Shown: piece after piece, positions 1 through 4,646 of the stretch
How positions within the stretch are numbered: the stretch's first letter is position 1
Layout: each line of letters begins with the position of its first letter
Made by a program: the position numbers and the translations under genes
Source: Clostridia bacterium
Lineage (GTDB): Bacteria; Bacillota; Clostridia; Oscillospirales; CAG-272
NCBI GenBank assembly: GCA_017504335.1
Contig: JAFVRI010000136.1
Span: 1 to 5,870 of the forward strand
DNA: 5,870 nucleotides
Direction of reading: 5' to 3'
Notes under the pieces: model-generated
Databases searched by the model: none
The model's input: the letters and a program-made list of their open reading frames with translations, nothing else
Told to the model about the DNA's origin: nothing

Positions 1-551
1 GCCGCGCAGGTCTCTCCGATGGCGCCTCCGTGAAGTCCCAGGAAAAGATCAAGCAGCGAGGGCATTTGCTCCGCGCTCTCTACTGCCAAGGGTGTTGCGC
101 TCGAGACGGTATCCACGATCTTTGGAAATGCCTGCGTCGTCATAGAGCCGAATGCGATCAGCATAAAGACACGGGCGGTAATGGCGGGGTTTACGGGATT
201 GCAGCCGAGTCCGCCAAACAGTCCCTTGACTACTACCATGGCAAAGAGCGATCCGATCACGCACTGCCAAAGGGGAATGCCCGCAGGCAGATTGAGTGCC
301 AGCAAAAGACCCGTAACAGCGGCACTCAGATCGTTTACGGTCTGCTTCTTTTTCACGATCAAATTGAACATTGCCTCAAAACCAACACAGGAGGCAAGAC
401 AGACGGCAACCACCAAAAGGGCGCGCCATCCGAAGATCACCGCACCTGCTACTGTTGCGGGAAGGAGAGCGATCAGCACGTCTGCCATGACGGTCGCGGT
501 AGAGCGGCCGCTATGTATATGCGGGGATACCGATAAGGTCAAACGACTCAT
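1..551 (-). CDS. rnfD: RnfD, membrane subunit of the Rnf complex (C-terminal part outside the window)
   Basis: Integral membrane, FMN-carrying subunit of the Rnf ferredoxin:NAD+ oxidoreductase, which drives Na+ or H+ across the cytoplasmic membrane. 183 codons are visible and open to the left edge; full RnfD proteins are usually 300-350 residues, so roughly half is present. Seen in the translation: several hydrophobic segments (about residues 24-40, 43-60, 75-110, 125-137), the family motif GGLGCNPVNPA (113-123), SSATPL (150-155), and GAIGETCA at the edge, matching the family's G-IGETS motif. In RnfD/NqrB proteins the Thr of the S/G-AT motif (here Thr153) carries covalently bound FMN. The start codon overlaps the rnfC stop as ATGA (548-551), and a GGAGG site lies inside the end of rnfC (562-566, 10 nt from the start), so translation is probably coupled to rnfC. 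The identification is firm; only the C-terminus is unseen. Confidence 0.95.
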   Translation of the reverse strand, partial: MSRLTLSVSPHIHSGRSTATVMADVLIALLPATVAGAVIFGWRALLVVAVCLASCVGFEAMFNLIVKKKQTVNDLSAAVTGLLLALNLPAGIPLWQCVIGSLFAMVVVKGLFGGLGCNPVNPAITARVFMLIAFGSMTTQAFPKIVDTVSSATPLAVESAEQMPSLLDLFLGLHGGAIGETCA

Positions 552-1873
552 GCTTTCTTTTCCTCCTTTGCCGCTTCTTCACGCAAAAACGCTTTTGCAA
601 GCTTATTGGTCTGTACCAAGGGACGTGCCGCAGGACAGCCAAAGCTGCAACAGCCGCATTCCATGCAGGCATTGACGGAAAGTGCACGAAGCTTTTCCGC
701 ATCCTTTTTTTCATATGCTCGCGCAATGTCAGCGGGTGCCAGTCCAAAGGGGCAGGACGACGAGCAGGTTCCGCACCGAATACACGCAGTTTGCGTGGGC
801 AAGCGAGTTTCTTTTTTTGTCAGTGCCAAGATCGCATTGGTATTTTTCAAAACGGGCACATCCGGATCGGGGACCGAGATCCCCATCATGGGCCCACCGT
901 ACAACAGCTTTGCGGGTTCTTCGGAAAGTCCGCCGCAAAAGGCAATCACGTCCGAAAAAGAAGTTCCCAAAGGAACGATGACATTTTTCGGCTCTCTGAC
1001 CGCACCGCCGTCTACCGTCACGCACTTATTCACAAGAGGCTTTCCCGTAGACAGATATCCGCCGATGGCGGCAAGAGTCGTGCAGTTGACCACGATGCAC
1101 CCTACGTCAATAGGGAGCTTACCGACAGGAACCACTCGTCCCACGGTATGGTAGATCAAAACCTTTTCTCCGCCTTGGGGATAAACGGAGGGAAGAACCT
1201 TGACACGAACCGAGCAGCTCTCGCAAGAAAGTTCCTCCGCCAAACGCTTCATTGAAGCGATAGCACTCTTTTTGTTGGATTCAATTCCGATCACCACATC
1301 CTTGATTTCAAGATGAGCGGAGAGCGCACGCAAAGCAGTTGCAATCTCCTCCCCCTTCGTATTCATGGTATAGGTATCGCTGGTGATATAGGGCTCACAT
1401 TCCGCTCCGTTAATCACCATAGTCTCGATACGGGACGGATCCACGTTAAACTTAATATGCGTAGGGAATCCCGCTCCGCCCAAACCGACCACACCGCTCT
1501 CCAAAATGGCACGGATCAGATCCTCTCGGGAATTGACCGTAGGCGGGATCAACGAGTCGTCAAGGGTCATCTCCCCATCGGATTCTATGATGATCGCCTG
1601 TGTTTTTCCGCCGTTTGAAAGAGGGATCTCGGTGATTTTTTTCACACATCCTGAAATCGACGCGTGCATCGGTACCGAAACGGCACCGCTTGCCTCGGCA
1701 ATTTTGGTTCCGATCCGAACTGCATCACCCACCTTGACGATCGGTCGAGCAGGAGCACCGATATGCATAGACATGGGAATCGTCACCGTCCTCGGCGGAT
1801 CCATATATACCGCAGGCTGATCCTGTGTATGCTTTCGATGAGGGACATGAATTCCATGAAGAGAAAAAGCCAT
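548..1873 (-). CDS. rnfC: RnfC, NADH-binding iron-sulfur subunit of the Rnf complex
   Basis: Peripheral cytoplasmic subunit of the Rnf complex, where electrons are passed to NAD+ (or taken from NADH). The 441-residue length is typical of short clostridial RnfC lacking the long alanine-rich tail of some proteobacterial forms. Domains in order: an N-terminal barrel-sandwich-like region (about 1-100), the NADH/FMN-binding fold with GLGGAGFPTH (130-139) and NGAECEPY (155-162), an SLBB-type region (about 245-330), then two [4Fe-4S] motifs, C364-C367-C370-C374 and C403-C406-C409-C413, each followed by Pro as in bacterial ferredoxins. The end is a short charged tail (REEAAKEEKKA). The start is supported by a GGAAAGG site (1884-1890) 10 nt upstream and a consensus promoter beyond it. 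It is the first gene of the operon, followed by rnfD with a 4-bp overlap. The usual clostridial order is rnfCDGEAB, so G, E, A and B are expected beyond the left edge (inference). Confidence 0.97.
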   Translation of the reverse strand: MAFSLHGIHVPHRKHTQDQPAVYMDPPRTVTIPMSMHIGAPARPIVKVGDAVRIGTKIAEASGAVSVPMHASISGCVKKITEIPLSNGGKTQAIIIESDGEMTLDDSLIPPTVNSREDLIRAILESGVVGLGGAGFPTHIKFNVDPSRIETMVINGAECEPYITSDTYTMNTKGEEIATALRALSAHLEIKDVVIGIESNKKSAIASMKRLAEELSCESCSVRVKVLPSVYPQGGEKVLIYHTVGRVVPVGKLPIDVGCIVVNCTTLAAIGGYLSTGKPLVNKCVTVDGGAVREPKNVIVPLGTSFSDVIAFCGGLSEEPAKLLYGGPMMGISVPDPDVPVLKNTNAILALTKKETRLPTQTACIRCGTCSSSCPFGLAPADIARAYEKKDAEKLRALSVNACMECGCCSFGCPAARPLVQTNKLAKAFLREEAAKEEKKA

Positions 1874-1923
1874 AATTCAACTACCTTTCCAAAACAAATC
1901 TACCTTACATTTCACCATGCTAT

Positions 1924-1953
1924 ATTATAACACTAACATCTCCTCTTTGTCAA
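1924..1953 (-). promoter_or_regulatory. SigmaA-type promoter of the rnf operon
   Basis: Read on the minus strand, a perfect -35 TTGACA (1953-1948) is followed after 18 bp by a perfect -10 TATAAT (1929-1924). TGT just before the -10 gives an extended -10 (TGn). The predicted transcript start is near 1917, leaving a leader of about 43 nt before rnfC that contains only the ribosome binding site. No riboswitch-sized leader is present. Confidence 0.85.
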
Positions 1954-2006
1954 GTTATTTGTCCCCTCTTTCCACTCCGCAATATTCCAAAAAACGAAAA
2001 AACATC

Positions 2007-2035
2007 TTGACATCCCGATCGCTTAGTGCTATAAT
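2007..2035 (+). promoter_or_regulatory. SigmaA-type promoter of the antiporter unit
   Basis: A perfect TTGACA (2007-2012), a 17-bp spacer and a perfect TATAAT (2030-2035), with TGC immediately upstream as an extended -10. Predicted transcription starts at about G2041/G2042. It faces away from the rnf promoter; the two -35 elements are about 53 bp apart. The -10 lies within the left arm of the inverted repeat at 2031-2071, so a protein binding there would block it. An AAGGAGG ribosome binding site follows at 2087-2093, 5 nt before the antiporter ATG. Confidence 0.88.
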
Positions 2036-2071
2036 AGGTAGGCTTGTGGTTTTAGCAAGCCTACCTATTAT
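2031..2071. repeat. Perfect 16-bp inverted repeat over the antiporter promoter (candidate operator)
   Basis: Left arm 2031-2046 (ATAATAGGTAGGCTTG) and right arm 2056-2071 are exact reverse complements, separated by 9 nt (TGGTTTTAG). The left arm covers most of the -10 hexamer and the predicted start site. A transcript starting near 2041/2042 would keep only the inner 6 bp (GGCUUG/CAAGCC) as a hairpin at its very 5' end. No run of T follows on either strand, so it is not a normal intrinsic terminator. A repressor operator is the simplest reading; a transcript-stabilising 5' hairpin is the alternative. The arms are seen directly; the function is inferred. Confidence 0.65.
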
Positions 2072-2098
2072 TTATACCAAATTTCCAAGGAGGCATTT

Positions 2099-3415
2099 AT
2101 GGAAATTTTGCTTTCACTTTCAATCGCTCTATTTGCGGGCTTAATGCTTTCCCGTCTGGCAAAGCTTTGTAAGCTCCCCGCTGTCACCGCTTATTTGGTG
2201 GCGGGTATTCTCGTAGGTCCGTTTCTTTTGGGACGCCTTGGCGTGGATGGTATTGGTTTTCAGGCAGAAAGCTTAAAGGGGCTTTCTCTGATCTCCAATG
2301 TCGCGCTGGGCTTCATCGCCTTTTCCATCGGAAATGAGTTCCGACTCACTCAGTTGAAGAAGATCGGCAAACAGGCAACCGTTGTTGGCATTTTCCAAGC
2401 GGTTGTTGCTACCATTTTGGTAGATGCCGCCCTCATCGGTCTGCATTTTGCCTTCCCCGAGGCGCTTCCTCTGCCCGCCGCCATCATTCTCGGCGCGGTG
2501 GCATCGGCTACCGCTCCCGCAGCTACACTTATGGTCGTCAAGCAGTACAAGGCCAAAGGCCCCGTGACCGATATTCTCCTTCCCGTGGTCGCGCTGGACG
2601 ATGCGGTCGGATTGGTTCTGTTCTCGGTTTCTTTCGGTATTGCCAAGGCGCTGGCTTCGGGTGTTGCGATCAGTGTTATTTCCGTGGTCGTAGAACCCCT
2701 TCTGGAAGTCATCCTCTCTTTGGCGCTGGGTACCGTCGTCGGCGTGATCTTCAACTTCTGTGAGCGTTTCTTCCACTCCCGTTCCAAGCGTCTTGCCATG
2801 TCGGTTACTTTCGTATTCTTTACCGTCGCCATCTCTATGCTGAAATTCGAGATCTTCGGCGTACATATCGCCTTCTCCTCGCTCTTGTCCTGCATGATGT
2901 TGGGCACCGTATTCTGCAACATCTGCGACTTTTCCGAGGAACTGATGGACCGTATGGACCGTTGGGTAGCTCCCATCCTGATCCTCTTCTTCGTCATCAG
3001 CGGCGCAGAACTGGATCTGAGCGTCTTTACCAGTCTGACCGTTGTGATCATCGGTGTGGTTTATATTCTTGCCCGCTCGGCAGGTAAGATCTCGGGCGCC
3101 TTCATCAGCTCCAAGGCAACCCATTGCGGCCCTACCATCGTCAAATATCTGGGTATTACCCTTCTGCCTCAGGCAGGTGTTGCCCTCGGTATGGCAATCA
3201 AAGCCAAGGAGGAATTTGCGCTGGTCGATCCCGCCATCGGTAACATGGTCAGCAACATTACCCTGTTTGCCGTTCTGGTCTATGAGCTGGTCGGTCCGCT
3301 GTTGACCAAGATTGCCCTGACCCGAGCAGGAGAGATCGTTCCCCACGAAAAGACCAGTGCCCGCCAGATGCACGTACGCGAGCACCGTCACGACCATCAT
3401 CCCGATACGAAGTAA
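2099..3415 (+). CDS. CPA2-family monovalent cation/proton antiporter with Asp-Asp motif
   Basis: Predicted polytopic membrane protein of 438 residues that exchanges Na+ (or K+) for H+ across the cytoplasmic membrane. It consists of about 12 or so hydrophobic segments ending near residue 405, consistent with a Na_H_exchanger (CPA2) domain. Seen motifs: a re-entrant or unwound helix pattern SATAPAATLMV (136-146), the ion-site Asp pair ALDDAVGLVLF (D167, D168), and a conserved basic patch R326-K330 (RSAGK). It lacks the C-terminal RCK/TrkA-N domain of KefB/KefC and instead ends in a hydrophilic tail with H425, H429, H431, H433 and H434. Family knowledge: a DD pair is typical of electrogenic NapA/NhaA-like exchangers, whereas Kef proteins have QD. 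The substrate ion cannot be read from the sequence. The start is fixed by an AAGGAGG site (2087-2093). It is divergent from the rnf operon and followed 3 nt later by a small gene. Confidence 0.92.
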   Translation: MEILLSLSIALFAGLMLSRLAKLCKLPAVTAYLVAGILVGPFLLGRLGVDGIGFQAESLKGLSLISNVALGFIAFSIGNEFRLTQLKKIGKQATVVGIFQAVVATILVDAALIGLHFAFPEALPLPAAIILGAVASATAPAATLMVVKQYKAKGPVTDILLPVVALDDAVGLVLFSVSFGIAKALASGVAISVISVVVEPLLEVILSLALGTVVGVIFNFCERFFHSRSKRLAMSVTFVFFTVAISMLKFEIFGVHIAFSSLLSCMMLGTVFCNICDFSEELMDRMDRWVAPILILFFVISGAELDLSVFTSLTVVIIGVVYILARSAGKISGAFISSKATHCGPTIVKYLGITLLPQAGVALGMAIKAKEEFALVDPAIGNMVSNITLFAVLVYELVGPLLTKIALTRAGEIVPHEKTSARQMHVREHRHDHHPDTK

Positions 3416-3418
3416 GCC

Positions 3419-3583
3419 ATGGAACCGAGGGATTATACCGTGATCAAAATTGAGGGAGAATACGCGACACTTCGCGATACCGCCACGGGTGACGAGCTGT
3501 TTATCGCCATGGCGCTTCTGCCCCTCGGAACCGATGTAGGTTCTCGGCTTCACTACGAAATGCTTGAATACACGCTTCTTTGA
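3419..3583 (+). CDS. Small protein of 54 residues, DUF3006-like
   Basis: A 54-codon frame (MEPRDYTVIKIEGEYATL... ending EMLEYTLL) begins 3 nt after the antiporter stop. There is no good ribosome binding site, so it is probably translated by coupling. The pattern 'Y-V-hydrophobic-IEGEYA-L' followed by 'LLPLGTDVG' resembles the small clostridial DUF3006-type proteins, in which a short beta-barrel core carries IEGDxA and LLPxGxxxG stretches. This assignment comes from recall of the pattern, not a search. No signal peptide, membrane segment, cysteine or metal site is visible. The codon choice matches its neighbours, and the AT content rises sharply right after its stop, which supports it as a real gene end. 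Function is unknown; the position suggests co-transcription with the antiporter. Confidence 0.7.
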   Translation: MEPRDYTVIKIEGEYATLRDTATGDELFIAMALLPLGTDVGSRLHYEMLEYTLL

Positions 3584-3610
3584 AAAAATGTGAATTTTTC
3601 TGTTTTTTTT
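3582..3610 (+). terminator. Weak AT-rich hairpin followed by a T-run
   Basis: GAAAAA (3582-3587) can pair with TTTTTC (3595-3600) around a 7-nt loop, followed by TG and eight T residues (3603-3610). A competing longer pairing (TTTGAAAAAA 3579-3588 with 3605-3614) also exists. With only one G:C pair per stem this is a poor intrinsic terminator on paper, but it sits exactly between the small gene and the purC promoter. Some read-through into purC is possible. Confidence 0.4.
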
Positions 3611-3621
3611 CAAAAAAATAC

Positions 3622-3650
3622 TGTACAAACGAAAAAAAAAGTGATACAAT
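3622..3650 (+). promoter_or_regulatory. Promoter of the purC-like gene
   Basis: TGTACA (3622-3627, four of six matches to TTGACA), a 17-bp spacer made largely of A residues, and TACAAT (3645-3650, five of six) preceded by TGA as an extended -10. The predicted start is near 3657. The leader of about 33 nt holds an AAAGGAG site (3676-3682), 7 nt before the ATG. No room exists for a purine riboswitch in this leader. Confidence 0.7.
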
Positions 3651-3689
3651 ATTTACGTTACATGATTCTGATTAAAAAGGAGTATCATT

Positions 3690-4388
3690 ATGAAAAAGAT
3701 TTACTCAGGTAAGACCAAGGACGTTTACGAACTGGAAAACGGTAACGTACTGTTGAAATTCAAGGACGATTGCACCGGCAAGGACGGTGTGTTTGATCCC
3801 GGCGAGAACTCGGTAGGACTCACCATTGAGGGAATCGGTCGCGCAAACCTTGAGACTTCGATTCACTATTTTGAGCTGCTGAAAAAGGCAGGCATCAAGA
3901 CCCACTACGTCAGCGCAAACGTAGAGGATGCAACCATGGAGGTTCTTCCCGCCGAAAACTTTGGTAAGGCACAGGGCGGTAACGGCCTGGAGGTTATCTG
4001 CCGTTTGGTAGCAACGGGTAGCTTTGTCCGTCGCTACGGCGAATACATCAAGGACGGCACCGTGCTGGAGGGTGGATACGTAGAGTGCACCTTCAAGAAC
4101 GACGAGAAGGGTGACCCGCTGGTAACCGGCGAGGGACTTGCCGCTCTCGGCGTTATGACGCCCGCTATGTTTGAATCCATGAAGGAGCAGACCCTGAAGA
4201 TCACCCGCATCGTTGCGGACGATCTGAAGTCCATCGGTCTGGATCTTTGGGATATCAAGTTTGAGTTCGGTTATCACAAGGGAGAGGTCGTTCTCATTGA
4301 TGAGATCGCTTCGGGCAACATGCGCGTTTACAAGGACGGCAAGATCGTCGCTCCCGTTGACCTGACCAAGTTGATTCTCAACCGCTAA
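3690..4388 (+). CDS. purC: Phosphoribosylaminoimidazole-succinocarboxamide (SAICAR) synthase, short divergent form
   Basis: Predicted cytoplasmic enzyme of purine synthesis joining CAIR and aspartate with ATP hydrolysis to give SAICAR (EC 6.3.2.6). Seen in the 232 residues: N-terminal ATP-site motif YSGKTKDVY (5-13), FKDDCTG (24-30), the substrate-loop motif EVICRLVATGS (101-111) with R105 and S111, FKNDEKGDP (135-143), and DIKFEFG...VVLIDE (188-205). E192 and D204 are 12 residues apart, as are the Mg-binding Glu and Asp I recall in E. coli PurC, and R212 sits 8 after D204 like its conserved Arg. Odd points: the usual SPD after DE is replaced (ASGN), and the C-terminal helix present in E. coli PurC is missing, leaving only about 20 residues after R212. 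The gene stands alone with its own promoter and terminator rather than in a pur operon. SAICAR synthase is the best name, but a related activity cannot be excluded. Confidence 0.85.
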   Translation: MKKIYSGKTKDVYELENGNVLLKFKDDCTGKDGVFDPGENSVGLTIEGIGRANLETSIHYFELLKKAGIKTHYVSANVEDATMEVLPAENFGKAQGGNGLEVICRLVATGSFVRRYGEYIKDGTVLEGGYVECTFKNDEKGDPLVTGEGLAALGVMTPAMFESMKEQTLKITRIVADDLKSIGLDLWDIKFEFGYHKGEVVLIDEIASGNMRVYKDGKIVAPVDLTKLILNR

Positions 4389-4391
4389 AAA

Positions 4392-4424
4392 GAACGCGAG
4401 GACGCGAAGGACGCGAAGGACGCG
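4392..4424. repeat. 9-bp tandem repeat after purC
   Basis: GACGCGAAG occurs twice in direct succession (4401-4409, 4410-4418), followed by a partial third copy GACGCG (4419-4424). A degenerate copy (GAACGCGAG, 4392-4400) precedes it. It begins 4 nt after the purC stop codon and is much more GC-rich than the surrounding intergenic DNA. Reading on in the purC frame past the stop gives an open stretch but no credible start, so no gene is called. It may be the edge of a dispersed intergenic repeat. Confidence 0.75.
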
Positions 4425-4531
4425 GTCGCTTTTGAAAAAGCTCCGCAAAACTTTCATACAAAAACTAATTCTATTTTTATTCACGTTCCTCGTCTTTGTA
4501 TGGATGCAATCGAATGTTCTTTCTCTAATGT

Positions 4532-4580
4532 AAAAAGTGATCGGACGGCTGCTGTGCCACCGATCACTTTTTTATTTTTT
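4532..4580 (+). terminator. Strong intrinsic terminator after purC
   Basis: A perfect 13-bp stem, AAAAAGTGATCGG (4532-4544) with its reverse complement (4560-4572). The 15-nt loop can itself form GGC/GCC pairs (4547-4549 with 4556-4558). A T-rich tract to about 4579 follows. The A-run on the left arm means it could also act on minus-strand transcripts. It ends the purC unit and lies only 7 nt before the next -35 element. Confidence 0.9.
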
Positions 4581-4586
4581 ATAAGG

Positions 4587-4615
4587 TTGACAGATGCTTT
4601 TCCGTGTGTTACAAT
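4587..4615 (+). promoter_or_regulatory. Promoter of the metallo-hydrolase gene
   Basis: A perfect TTGACA (4587-4592), a 17-bp spacer and TACAAT (4610-4615), with TGT just upstream as an extended -10. The predicted start is near 4622. The leader of about 25 nt carries AAAGGAG (4634-4640) ahead of two adjacent in-frame ATG codons. Confidence 0.85.
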
Positions 4616-4646
4616 AAGGGTAATCTAATCAACAAAGGAGCTTGCT

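Noticed and set aside
30..675. Plus-strand open frames opposite rnfD and the end of rnfC
   Set aside because: The opposite strand encodes clear RnfD and RnfC motifs. These frames have no recognisable domain or ribosome binding site.
2031..2071. Reading the inverted repeat as an intrinsic terminator
   Set aside because: No T-run follows on either strand, and it lies over a promoter with its left arm mostly upstream of the predicted start.
3612..3640. Runs of A before the purC promoter as a separate regulatory element
   Set aside because: They are adequately explained as terminator remnant and AT-rich promoter spacer; no further structure is visible.
2273..3649. A long (458-codon) minus-strand open frame opposite the antiporter
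   Set aside because: Its translation is low-complexity and polar, with no motif. It lies antisense to a clear membrane transporter and arises from that gene's third-position bias against stop codons.
3657..3689. A purine riboswitch upstream of purC
   Set aside because: The leader is only about 33 nt and holds just the ribosome binding site, far too short for an aptamer and expression platform.
3705..4484. A 259-codon minus-strand frame opposite purC
   Set aside because: It has no motif or plausible start signal, and the sense strand carries convincing PurC motifs.
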